Assembly: GCA_030272585.1 (NCBI GenBank)
Contig: BSYQ01000002.1
Location: forward strand, 5,642,001-5,706,000
Direction: 5' to 3'
Source: Bryopsis sp. KO-2023
Taxonomy: Eukaryota > Chlorophyta > Ulvophyceae > Bryopsidales > Bryopsidaceae
Length of the DNA: 64,000 nucleotides
The notes beneath the pieces were generated by a model, which did no database searches, was not told where the DNA came from, and saw only the letters and a list, made by a program, of their open reading frames with translations. Positions within the stretch are counted from its first letter, which is position 1. Each line of letters opens with the position of its first letter. The translations under genes were made by a program, and so were the position numbers. Of the stretch, positions 13,731-25,050 are shown piece after piece.

Positions 13731-15492
13731 ATATAAATCCCTTCGAGTGTCGAGAGTTTCTTGAGAAAATCCTTTTTACGTCCGAGCCTTTCTATCTTTA
13801 ATAAACTTCCCTTCTTTCAACCCAACCGGTTCCATGCCTGTATCTTTTTTCCGAGTTTGAACGCTGTGACTTGACAAAATATAATAATAGAATTCCCGGA
13901 CGTCAACCTTCTCCTGAGTTTTTCCCAGAAAAAACTAATTTCTCTAGGGATTTGCTCTTTATCCTCCACACCCTAGAAAGTGTCCTAGACATCTTCTCCT
14001 CTAATGTCCGTACAAAAATTTAAAGAATTGTAGTAATGTGAGGTAAGAAAAATAGATTTGTCAATATTGAACGGAAGGAACAAGTCTTCTTTTCTACGCT
14101 TGCGATGAATAACCCGTATTAGTTTTTGTAAAATTGTGACTTTCCCAGCATTGTGTAAATGTATCTTTAGTTTTCTAACGACAAACTCTGTTCGAGTATC
14201 TCTCTTCAAGGGAGTGATTTTCTCAATACCTTGACAAAGAACAGTTATAAATGCAACGCAAATTTTTTGCTTGTGCCCCTTGAAGAAACACCATGAGAAG
14301 TAAGATCCTAGGAATAAAATATCACTAGTTGGGTAAAGGGTGCGGGGAAGTGAATACCAAGTTGAGCACCGCAGAATTGCCTTCCCCTGTGGCCTTGTGC
14401 TTCTTGATCAGCTTTTCGGTCTTGGTTGGGTTCTCCGTGGCCAATCCCGTTTCTTTTTACTTCCGTTTAGTCTTAGATGCCTCCAGAGGAAGTCTGCTCG
14501 TGTTCTCGCCTTGCTCTCTCTCCTGTGCGTTCTTTTGAACTTCTCGCAATAAGACTAGCTGTCGATCTCAAGTGGAGGAGGATATCTTGTAGTGTGATCC
14601 AGTATGTGTTTGTAGGGTGTGTTCCACCCCACATCGACCTTGATGAGAAAAGGCAATGGTATCCGTGTCGATTTCTAGTAGTCATTCGTGCTTCTTGATT
14701 CCTCCTCTTCTAGCGTGATAACTGATTTGCAATCAAGTTGTGTTGAGCTCAAAAAAACTAGGATGTCAGCGTCCACCGACTTGCCAATTTGCCAATAAAT
14801 ATTCAAGCAATGGAGCAGCTTGGATGATTCCAAAATTCAAGGCACACAAGATTATTCAAGCTTGCAACAGAGTCTAAACACATTGCGATGTGATGATCAC
14901 AAAAAATTCTACGAAATTCCTTCAAAGCCTAGAGCTATTAATTAACAAAAAAAAACAAAAAACACAAGAGTGCTTTTCGCTAATGCCTTGTCTTCTTCTT
15001 CGAGCTGATATATTAACAATTCATTTTCAATTTCGCTCGTGTTCTTTTTGCGACAATAACTTCGCTCATGCTTTGGAGGTATTAGCGGCCTTTTCCTCGC
15101 GTGGGTTCGTTTGTTCTCAACTAAGTAGTGGATTGATATGTATTCTATAAAAAAAAGCCACGTCCACCTTTAACCTTTCCCTCAACGTTCAATGAAAAGT
15201 TTTATCTCTCGATATTGAAAGTGTTATATTGCGTCCTTCAATATTTCCAATCGACCGATACCAACGCGTACACTCTCGCACCTCTAGATCACATAACACC
15301 GGTTATATTTTCATCATATCAAACCCAAACGACCATGGAGATAAATTGCCAAAATATTTCTTTAAAATGCATATAATAGCAGCTCACAAGATGACAAAGA
15401 AAACTTAGAATTGCCTTTCATTCACGTATTCAAAGTTCAAGGAACATATTAGCAAATATAAACGATCCAACCTATAGCGCAACATCAGATCC
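13731..15492. other. no gene seen
   Basis: Upstream, in minus-strand sense, of the RNase H fragment. Reverse transcriptase motifs would be expected here, but none is readable. The plus-strand frames at 14,329-14,698 carry no recognisable domain. Confidence 0.4.
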
Positions 15493-16483
15493 TCATCTAA
15501 ATCGGCCAAGACGTGCGAGGTGTAACCCTTTGTTCTTTTCTTTTGGTAATGTTAGTAATAAGGCAAACAACTCCATGAGCTCATGATTGTTGTGGGGACA
15601 CAAACCATCAATACAATGTGGCATAAATTGAATGATCATCCGATGCTCCTTCGCTTGTACCCCTGTGTGACCTCCAATGTAAAAGCGAGCACATGGGTTT
15701 GGGAGGTTTTCCGATATCGGCATGGTTTTCGATATGCTCTTTAATTCTTTCACCGGTCCTCTTCGATCACCATATTTCTTGAAGTAGTCAGGTATGTTGT
15801 CCACAAGGTAGAGAAACAACCCCAAGTCATCAACGTGAAGAATATCGTATCCGACAATACTGTATGGGCTGCTCATCTCGAGTATCTCATCTCGGAAACC
15901 TCACAGTGAAAAAGCAACCGGATGTGTGGCATACTGCTTGGCCAAGGCGATTTTCTCGCTTGCATTCTTAGCTGACTACATTCTTCGATTTGCCCGGCTT
16001 GATTTCGTACAGATGCCCGTACGTCGACGCTATCCCGTTCATGAATATGTCATAGCTCACATGCCCAACTGTACGTGCAAGTAAAGTCATGGCATTCTGG
16101 ATCGTTAGCTCTCACAACTCCAACCCGTCAAGAAAAAAGCTTTTTAGTGGGTCTAACCACGCTTCCAAACACTTGCTGTGCAATTCCAATCTTCCTTGTC
16201 GAATACCATCTTTGATTATTAGAATGTGACCAATAATGCAAATTCTCTTTCTCGTTTCTTCGATAGGGAGATTCAACAAAACTGTTTTCATGGGATATGG
16301 ATGCACCCTTATCATGCACCACAATTTGGTCGGAGTAAAATTGGATTGACGCGATTGTCTTATTGATCCCTGCACGTTCCGGAAGTTCCTACGTGCAATC
16401 GACGCTAATAATATAAAATCTTGAAAAGAGAAGCACAAAAAATTATCAGCGATAGGCTCCACTTCAATTCCAACGTTATTCAC
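15493..16483 (-). pseudogene. Plavaka/CACTA-like transposase remnant
   Basis: Two minus-strand frames, 16,483-16,112 and 15,876-15,493, are separated by a gap with several stops. The first contains LNLPIEETRKRICIIGHIL and then CLEAWLDPLKSFFLDGLEL, resembling the segment of Plavaka-type transposases that ends in a PLVDDLLELW-like helix. The second contains DILHVDDLGLFLYLVDNIPD, then AKEHRMIIQFMPHCIDGL, resembling their conserved DxxH block and the following helical block. Recognition is from memory of the family, without alignment. Stops in the middle make it non-functional. Confidence 0.45.
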
Positions 16484-18985
16484 CTATGATTCTATCCAAG
16501 GAACAGATTGTGAGGGGTCGGAATAAATCCGAACACCCTCCTCCTACTTTCTTTATGCATGTAGAGTGAGGTCCCCTTGCTTGAACTCTTGCATCAACAA
16601 CGATTTAAGAGCTCTAAGCTCAATGTTGAAGCTCGTACAATTCTCTCCCCAGGATGATTTTTCTTTTCCCGTCCTTCGAGCTCGCTTTGCTTCTTGTATC
16701 AGTCAGTTGAATTTCTCTTGCAGTGATTCACCAATATGGATGAAGTTACTTTATTTCAATGTGGCAATTGCTTTTCTTCTTCGTTTGTTTGTTGCTTATG
16801 GTGTGAATTATTCGATTTAATTTTGTTTAGAAGCGCACGTGAAAGAGCAATCAAACAGGACCGCTTTGATTCTATATGACAACTATCCCATTCAGACTCA
16901 GTTTGAGACTGGCATTCACCACTGGTGAATCACCACATTGCATCTATAGTGCATGCACGGTCGAATCAGGGAGATCCCTATGTTTCGTCTGAAAAATTCA
17001 AAACTCTTGAGCTTGCCTCGCTTTTATCTCTATTGTGGCTTCTATCTCTATTGTGAAAAAACCTCGAACCATTACTCATGAGAGAAAACATCGAGACAAA
17101 AGTTACGGCCATCGAATGATCCAAACGCCCTTTTTACTCGGGCCACCTTGGTTACTAGGTGCAAGAATGTTGTCAGCCCCAGAGTTCCCGACGAAGCCAA
17201 AGACCCCCCCTCCAAATCAATCCCCTTGCACTCCACTTGTAGAGAAGCTAAGTAGTGGCCACGTCATTTAACCACTTACGGTTATCGTAATGAATACACA
17301 TCAAAATAAAGTAGTCTTTCTTAGTATTCTGATAAATATATTATTGCACCCCACACGTTTCAGCTCCTTCCATTTTACCAGGGCAACGTAGCATAAGAGG
17401 ATTCCAGCTCTCATCTCAACAACTTGGCTTCATCTTGCCACAAATTATATACCTAATATTATCAGCATCTATATCTATCCAAATGGTTAAAATAATGAGT
17501 AAGGTGTTCTATGTTCAAAACCGTATCGATGTCCTGGGCGGAAAGTATCAACAAAAATAAGTCATCCGCCGTAATCTTAATTCGTTATATTCCTAATCAA
17601 CCGTCAAGACTATGAAACTTTCGCCGGACTTGGAAAAAGGCAACAGGCTATAATCACCGGACGGGGTAATGAACCGTCAAAAAAGTTCCGGGCGCCGATC
17701 AATTGTTGCTAGAATAAGCTCGAGTTCACAATCATCCGATTTTGAGAAATCGCGTTTTGATTATTGTCTTTAACATCATTTCTGTTTTTATCGTCCACCT
17801 TAGGTCGGAATTCCATTACCCATCCCGGTCTTACCATCTTGTTTCCTTCAACTTTCGTTCATAGGCTCCAAGGTGCCTAACTCGTGGTCACTCTTTAAAG
17901 CAATAAATTAGATCCTAGCAACCATTCGAACAAAACTAATGTGTTTAAATGAAGTCTTCAATTGCCGAATATCTTTGATCGACTCCTACCAAATACTTTT
18001 TTGTCGCCTTGTATAGTTGTTTGCTATGCTCTCGGTCCATGCTTGAATTATCGTGCATAGCTCTTTTCGTGATTGTTCTCGTGTCATCATTTCTGTTTCA
18101 TAGGTTTCAATTGCGAAAGTGTATCCTCAAGCAACGTGGTGAGATTCAAAGTTTCACAAATCTTCTACAAGTGTTCTTTTCAACTCCACCCCCGATGAGA
18201 AGTACCAGTCAATTAGAAGAGTTTCGGCGTTGAACAAGATTCTTAATCAGCACTTCTTTTATTGTTCCTCACGCAAATATATAAATAAACCAGACACGGA
18301 AAAAAAGAAAAAAAATAAGCAATAGTAATAATAATTATAAAATAAAAATGTTCACTATTTGAAATAAAGCGATCAAAGGGTGTATTCAATGTGGCGCCAT
18401 ATTTCTAGTTCCTCCCCCTCCATCCAACCCCGCCGAAACGACGAAGAAAAAACCCAAGCGGTGCGACGACGCAAATAATTATTCCTACGCCACAAATTGA
18501 GAGGATGCGAAGAAGGTGCTAGATATAATAGGCCCCCTTTCCGTATTTCCGTGTTTCCGCTTCCCACCTACATACCTTCTTTAATCCCACTTGGCACTGA
18601 ACCTCCCTGGAAACGAACCCCAGTCTGTCTTGCAATCGGGTCCATCATTTGCTTGAAGACCTTGATTTTGCCTTGTTGTGGCCGACCACAACTGCTTGTG
18701 CACTTGTACCAATCAACACTGCACCTCCCTGCAAATGACCTCCATTCTGTCCCGCAGTCGGGTCCACTTGTTGGCCTATTCCGGGGCTGATCTTTTCAAC
18801 CCATCAAATAATGTCAAAAGTTGGTTTTGCATATGACTCGAGAAAAGCAAAGTGCTCATATTTAGTCTCCGTGTGGTGATTGCAATTGACTGCACGATAC
18901 TCTTCAGTTTTTCAATCATGGATTGGAAATTTTCGTAGAGCAATGTGGAGCAATTCACCCGTTGGTTCCAGAAAATAGAATCGTG
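16484..18985. other. no gene seen; one imperfect duplication
   Basis: No supported gene. At about 18,588-18,652 and 18,713-18,775 an imperfect 65-bp unit (CACTGAACCTCCCTGGAAA versus CACTGCACCTCCCTGCAAA, followed by a shared TCGGGTCCA) repeats 125 bp apart. Confidence 0.45.
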
Positions 18986-19592
18986 CCCAGACCTGGGCCC
19001 GACCGGACCGGCATCGAAAAACCGGTCCGGTCCGGTCCAACCTGTCCATGGACCGGCTGACCTGTCCGGTCCTGTCCGGTACAGCAAAAAAACGCCGGTC
19101 CTTGCAAGACCGGACAGGTTGTGACCGATCCTGTCCTGTCCCTGTCCGATCCAATCAACCTCGGAAATCTGCAGAAATCTGGACCGGATTTCTGACAGAT
19201 TTTCCGGTTTTAGACAGGTCACACTAAGATTTCGCCTTTATTAGACAGGCGATGTGACCTGTCTAAAACCGGAACGACCCTGTCTTGACAGGGTTGTTCT
19301 CCTGTTTTGGACCGGCTCCAGGTCGGTCTGGACAGGTGGGCCGCCTGTCCAAACCGACTTGGAGTCGGTCTAAAACAGGTCACATTGGGCGTCACATCGG
19401 GCTAAAACAGGGTCACACCGGTCTAAAACAGGTCACACGAGTATGACCGTACTAGACAGGCGACAACCTGTCTCGAAAGGTCAAATCCGGTCTAGAAAGG
19501 TCAAATCCGGTCTAGAAAAGGTGGCCTTTACTAGACCGGATTTGATCTTTCTTGGACCGGATTTGACCTTTCCAGACCGGATTTGACCATGG
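18986..19592. repeat. GACCGG/ACAGGTC motif cluster
   Basis: Copies of GACCGG, CCGGTC, AGACAGG and ACCTGTC are packed in both orientations. The right part has GGTCAAATCCGGTCTAGAAA twice in a row, followed by three inverted copies of the same ACCGGATTTGA core, so it can fold on itself. The sequence resembles the 10.45-11.17 kb cluster in style, but the motif differs by one base (GATCGG versus GACCGG). Confidence 0.85.
19204..19272. repeat. perfect 20-bp inverted repeat
   Basis: CCGGTTTTAGACAGGTCACA at 19,204-19,223 is exactly complementary to 19,253-19,272. The loop contains a second small hairpin (CGCCT ... AGGCG). This is the strongest hairpin inside the motif cluster. Confidence 0.85.
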
Positions 19593-20319
19593 CAAATGGT
19601 TGCACTATGCTTTTAAAGAAGCGACCAACAAACGAAATAAAGGAAGAAACAAAAACAGAGAGAAGAACACGCTCGAACACACCACCACAAGCGGTCTACT
19701 GAAAGATTCGCTCGGGTGCTACCTTCTATGATATGTTTCCGCACTCTCAAGGGAAAAGTGCTCGTTTTGGTGGACTTGGGTGATTTGGCGGTCGGTTATA
19801 AAGGCAGCGCTCAGCGTCGATCTCGATTGGCAGTTCAAGTTCAAGTGCTCGAGTGCTGTGCCACAGCAATTTTTGACGCTGAAACTGCCATTGAAAAAGG
19901 TGTACGATTGTCATGAATCGGAAGGAGGCGAACGACAGAGTGAAAGCGTGGATGGGGAGGATCTCCACCAACTTCTTCAATAAAACGAAGCTTAAAAAAA
20001 AAAAACGAAAACGAAGATTTTCTTTGTCTAGGGAGTTTTTTTTTGGCTCGGTTTCCCCGTTTGGCGCTTGGCCGAGCAAAAGACCTTGTCAAACTGAATT
20101 CTCGTTACAATCAGAAAATCTGAGCGTCTCCAATGAAATTACACTTCTTGTGATGGGATGGGGATCTATTCTCTAGGGCAGGGAATTCACTTTTTCTTCT
20201 CACGGACATCTCAAATGACTCCACTGTAGCTCTTTTATGGTTTGATTTATTCGGTGAAGCAAAAAGGAAGTCGTAGGATGTGTTGTAAAAAAGGAGCTTT
20301 TTTTGGGGGGGTGGGGGAA
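19593..20319. other. no gene seen; transition zone
   Basis: Short frames only. Homopolymer tracts become frequent from here onward. I could not place a gene. Confidence 0.4.
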
Positions 20320-22190
20320 TATATAATATATAAGGAGTTTCTTATGGACAAGCCTTTCATTTTCGGAAGTCAGCTTTTTTTTTGGATTATTTATGGTTTT
20401 TGCTAGGAATTTCACTTTTGCATGTTTCTTGTTGCTCCCTGAAACAAAACAGGGATGACTAAATGGATTTTTTCAAAACAGAAAGGTAAGCCGAAATGCA
20501 CCAGAGTCGCTGGAGTGTTCGGTGGCTAATGGCCAGTCAATTGTCTTAAATCAAAACACCCGAAAAAAAAAACAAAACAGAAAGACGAGTGGAAAAGGTT
20601 CAACCAGCGTCAAAATAAAACAAAATAGAAGTCATGAAAAAGATCCTCCTGCCGCGATTTCAGAGGGTTAAAATGCAAGGGGCTCCACGCCACTCCACAG
20701 CAGAGGGTCAGACATAGACGCTTCTCTAAAGCATTGCAATCACCCCCCTGGCCCCTTTCTTCTTTTTTTTTTTGGTTTCTTTTGAGTCTGACCTACACAA
20801 CATTGCAAACAGTTTTCCTTGTGGATTCCTGTGATCCATATCCACTGGTGCTTTCGACCTATGTAATGCAGAGTACGGATAACTTACAGTGAAAGATCGC
20901 TTCTATGGGATGCCCAGAGGTGGTAGACGAAGGGGATGGACGAAGGGGTGGGTGCAGCAACCTCAACCCTACCCACAGCGAAATCAGAGTGTGCAAGAAA
21001 AAATGGCTTCCAAAAAGCAACTTGGAGCCTCCATGATTAGTCATAGGCTCTAGAATTGACCAGCATCCAATGCAACAACAGCTTGTGAGATGATGACCCC
21101 ATTTTGGCTGCCTGTAGCAATTCATTCACGACATCCTTCAACCCACATGTGTCTATTGAGCCAACCAGAACCAATTATTCCCCAGCAGTTCCATCTCCAC
21201 CCAGTGAAGTATTGACTGGCAAAAAAAAAAGGATTAAATTAAATGTGCAAACTAGATTATAGCAGGGTCAATCTTGTCCGGTCAATTGCAACCACAGCAA
21301 GCCACAGCCAAATTAATAATCAAAATATCAACATTGTTTTTATCTTTTTTTTCTGTAATCAAAATTCGAATCCTTGAAAAGACAAACTAAAAGAAAGGGA
21401 AGGTCATGATAAAGGAGGAAGAAAAGCGGAGGAGTTTTTAGTTAATGGCGAAAAGCACTTTTACCCATAAGGGGGAGTGGGGGTGGTCCCCCCCAATTCT
21501 GTATATATTCAATACATCTAGGCTTAGTCACTCATTGTTTTTCAAAGAAGCGCAGGTCCAGAAAATCTCAGCTTCTGGAATTCACCTGAAAAAGAAGCTT
21601 GTTTTCTTAAGAATAGCATGTTTTCTTCTATCTTTTTTTCAACACTCCTTACTCACCCTGGAGCATAATCATCCACCAGAAAAAATAAGCAAGTCCAAAA
21701 ACAACACCAACTGAAAGAGAGACGCAATCCAACAAATGGTATTTTGGATTTTTTTTTGGTTTCACAGCAACAAGAATGAGCTATTGCCTGATATGAGAAA
21801 GAAATGGAGTTCAAAGTTTTTTCAAGATAAAAGGTTGAGAAAAAAAGGGTGCATCACCAGCCTCATCCTCTTTCTTTCGGAGCTCTGTTTTTGTCTTTGC
21901 GCAAAAATGGGGGGGTGTCAGCGGACGCAAGTAGCACTTGACTTCAGAGTCCTAGTCAGACGGAGAAGGAAGTCAAACCACAAACCTACCAAGAGGATTC
22001 CCCGCACTTGCCTCTTGTCTTTGTCCGGTTCGAAATAGTCGGGGCATCAGTCCAAACACAAGTCTACTAGTCTTGGCCGAGCGATCACCACGACCAGTTT
22101 CAATCAGGTTTTATTCTGAAACCTACAACTTGCAGGCTCGACACCCCAAAGCAAGCAACCAGCTTGATCGTGCACGTTTCTTTTGCTAAC
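20320..22190 (+). repeat. dispersed repeat family 1, copy A
   Basis: Matches 41,690-44,010 in the same orientation with many short indels. Examples: the block around 20,660-20,760 (AGTCAGACATAGACGCTTCT) recurs at 42,140-42,240, and the end block GATCGTGCACGT at about 22,165 recurs near 43,965. A shorter third copy lies at about 51,400-52,400. No reading frame is conserved between copies, so it may be a non-autonomous element or a decayed transposon. Confidence 0.8.
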
Positions 22191-22676
22191 AACAACAATC
22201 TCCCACTCATAGAATACCCGAAAAACTCTTACAAACAATTGCCATGCTAAAGCCTAATGCAATACGATCCACACACGGAAATATTGTGGGGATGGAAAAC
22301 AAACAAAACAAAACCAACACCCTGCACCGTCAATCTTCCGGTTACCAATTTTCACTGCTAGAAAATTCAATTTTGATATCGATTGCACAATTTCGAATTT
22401 TTCGGGAAGTTAGTTGAATCTTTATTGCGTCAACAGATCCACATGACAACTTGTTAGAGAAAAGTATTTGGAAGTGGGGAACTCGATTACTCGAGTTTCT
22501 TTAAATCATTGATACCTGAAATATTTCAAAAATCAAGCGGACACGAGATACTCAGCCGGTAGAATAGAAGCTCAAACCATCCAAAAAGGCCACTCTTCTT
22601 CAAACTTACACCTCTCAATCGATGAACACAATATATTTTGCGTGATACAACAAAATCACAGTAAACAAAAGAATGC
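22191..22676. other. 3' flank of the F-box/WD40 gene
   Basis: No gene seen. It lies just downstream of the minus-strand F-box/WD40 gene and would include its 3' untranslated region. Confidence 0.4.
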
Positions 22677-23735
22677 TCACAGCCCCTTGGAAAAATTCCA
22701 CACCCAAAGCTCCCCGTTACCACGAACGGCCACCAACTTTTCATCATCAACCCATAACACATACATATCGTCTTCCTCGTCTTCCTCGTCTTCCTCCGTA
22801 TTGTACGAACAATCAAAACTTCGTACACACTCGCCCCTAGTTGCATCCCAAATTTTTATGGTTGCATCAGAAGATCCTGTGAACATTCGATCTTTATTAA
22901 AAACGATAGAGGTCATAGCTCCTCAATGATCTTCAAAGGTTTGCACGTGCTTACCGCTTTCAAATTCCCACAAGCGAATGTTGCCATCGAACGCTCCACA
23001 AAAAATGAGTCCACCATAAGCACTTATGAACATCGCTCCTTGTTTCTGTCCACCAATCACTCTAATGCAAGCATTATCAACTAAGTTCCATATGCGAAGA
23101 GTCTCATCATCTGACCCACTGATCAAGAGATTGCCCGGTTGAGGCAAGAGGCAAGAAACATGATCATCATGACCTTGAAGAGATCTCACTAGCTCCCATA
23201 CCCCTTTTCTCCAAATTTGAAGAAGCCCGTATCCACCCCCAACAGCCACATTATCGCCGAGGTCTGCAATCGAATAGATACCGGCATCAAAAAAATGGAC
23301 CGAAAAAAGCTTTTTCCATGTGGGTATATCCCATCCACACAAATCTCCCGTCCCACATCCGGTCAAAAGCATCCCATCCATAAAAGAGAGACTGTGTACC
23401 AAGCCAATTTCCTCACAATCAAAAATAAATTCTTTTCGATCGAAATCAAACACCTTGAACCCGTCATAACCACCCAAGGCAAAGAAATTCTCCATCTTGA
23501 GGCAGCAATATGTGGTAAAATTATTTTGTTCCTTATGGATTGTAGGCTTTATTGGTTCATGCAACCACGCAACCTCCAAGCCGATTTTCCTTTTTAAGGA
23601 CGAATCCCTTTCTATAGCTTCTCGCCAAGATGTGGCTACACAAGAGCATCTAGCGAGCGAAGTAGCAGGAATCCTTCGAAGAATATCGACCAGGATATCC
23701 CTGGGCAAGTACCATTCGATCCGAAAGTTGCTCAT
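22677..23735 (-). pseudogene. F-box/WD40 protein gene with one in-frame TGA
   Basis: A minus-strand frame of 352 codons is interrupted once, by TGA at 22,925-22,923 (after codon 270). Residues 5-50 form an F-box (WYLPRDILVDILRRIP, then LARCSCVATSWREAI), the segment that binds Skp1 in SCF ubiquitin ligases. WD40 blades follow, for example LLISGSDDETLRIW, then LIFCGAFDGNIRLWE and, beyond the stop, MFTGSSDATIKIWDATRG. The stop falls between two blades. With the TGA read through, the length (352) nearly equals that of the intact paralogue at 37,203-38,273 (356), so the frame was recently whole. An acidic EED repeat near residue 310 comes from a CTT microsatellite. If TGA terminates, the product keeps the F-box and most blades but loses the last ones. 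It is either a young pseudogene, a truncated protein or a readthrough gene. Confidence 0.8.
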
Positions 23736-23790
23736 GGTGGCGTCCAGCTCTCGAGAGAAAGATCCTCCTCCTTCCTCCTGGATTCACAAT

Positions 23791-23822
23791 ATCACGTGAT
23801 CAAACGAGCGAGACTTTTATCG
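23791..23822 (-). promoter_or_regulatory. promoter of the F-box/WD40 gene at 22.7-23.7 kb
   Basis: Read on the minus strand, GATAAAAGTCTCG sits about 80 nt upstream of the ATG at 23,735, a TATA-like placement. It resembles ATATAAGTCTCG upstream of the paralogue at 37,203. Between it and the gene lies the 10-bp palindrome ATCACGTGAT with an E-box core (CACGTG). Confidence 0.5.
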
Positions 23823-24013
23823 CCTCGCCGAGCGCGCGCAAAGTTGTACCAAAAAAAAAGGGGGGGGGACGCCCAGCACCATCCAAGACAACAGGAGGCC
23901 ACCCCCCCCCCCCCCCCCCCGCTTTCCCGAAAATTCAGGAAAAAAAGGCCCAGAGAGTGGGCGAAAAAAAAAAACAGGTCCTAGTCGAGAGCCCCCAAAA
24001 CCTCCCACTGGCA

Positions 24014-24317
24014 GAGACGTTGCATTGTCTGGATACGGATATAACTCGCATTCTCAGGGACCCCTCTTTGGCTCGTGTCTGGGTTTGCCGAAAATTTTTC
24101 AAAAAGTGGAACAAAAAGCCTGACGCGGAGCAAACCCACCTGCGTTGCGTCGACCGATATCGAAAACGTTTCCGCTGAAGGGACTCTATCGTCCGAAAAA
24201 GTTGTTTGTGGGTTGCGATCGCACCTCTTTTCAACTGCGATGGAGGTGTCGGATTGGTCGGCGTTGATGACCTGCCAAGTCGACAGGAGGTCGAGGTCAA
24301 ACTTTTTCTGGAGTCAG
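24014..24317 (+). pseudogene. possible F-box-like exon with an in-frame TGA
   Basis: A plus-strand frame contains TRILRDPSLARVWVCRKFFKKW, F-box-like in its LAR...VCR...W spacing. It then meets TGA at 24,176-24,178 and continues open in the same frame through a charged segment (VDDLPSRQEVEVKLFLES) to a candidate donor, CAG|GTGAGA at 24,317. A candidate acceptor, GGCAG, lies just before the frame. Neither end is secure and the F-box likeness is weak. It is divergent from the minus-strand F-box/WD40 gene next to it. It could be a broken gene or chance. Confidence 0.3.
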
Positions 24318-24769
24318 GTGAGAGTGGAAGAGTGATGACCCTTTTTTCTTTCTCTTTCAGTTGACCCCCTTTTTTCGTATTCTATTTTTGAGTGGGCCAA
24401 ATGGTGAGTGGCGTCGAGAAAAAACGTAGGTATGTCGGCCTGGTGTTGGCTCGTTTTTTGGCGCGCTGGGGGGTTCTGACTCTACCGCCCACGAAACTTT
24501 TTACTGACGGGACGTCGGTTTGACATTCTGCCACTCAATTCTGGGGGCGATCCAAGAACGCCAACCAGGAGCTGCTGGATTTGGAGTGCAACCGTTCGCT
24601 GCAGACCCAATATGGCAGAGCTGCGTCCCTGAAGGCGCTCGTGGAGGGCTTTTCATTTGGCTGGAAATATGATTGACCTGGGGCGCGATATCTGAAAAAA
24701 GATTGTCGTAACAAAGAGTCTTGGGACCTTATTTTGAGAATGTGGGTTATGGAAGCAATTCTATTTGTG
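24318..24769. other. no gene seen
   Basis: Would be intron or flank of the preceding candidate exon. No second exon was found. Confidence 0.35.
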
Positions 24770-25050
24770 GTGAAAATGCTGGTGGAGACTGCTGCTGCCC
24801 CCCCCCCCCCCTGTTCTGGAGATTAAGGGATTCAATGGATTGATTCATGCATCAGGTAATTGCTTATATTGCATTACAGAAAAATCTCACTCTGCACCTG
24901 AAAGGAATAACTGCTTGTGCAAATTTCTCATTCAATTTTCCCCATTTTTTTCATAAAAAAACCACCTGTGTTAACATTAAAAAAAAATGGGGTGGCCTGG
25001 ATTGACCTGATCAATTGTCCCACTATGAATTCTACCTCCCTGGAAATTGG
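24770..25050 (+). repeat. dispersed repeat family 3, copy 1
   Basis: Resembles 46,255-46,690 in the same orientation: GTGGTGAAAATG, a poly(C) tract, TTCTGGAGAT, then CTCTGCACCTGAA, then GGATTGAC and AATTCTACCTCCC in the same order. The second copy carries an internal duplication. Confidence 0.65.
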
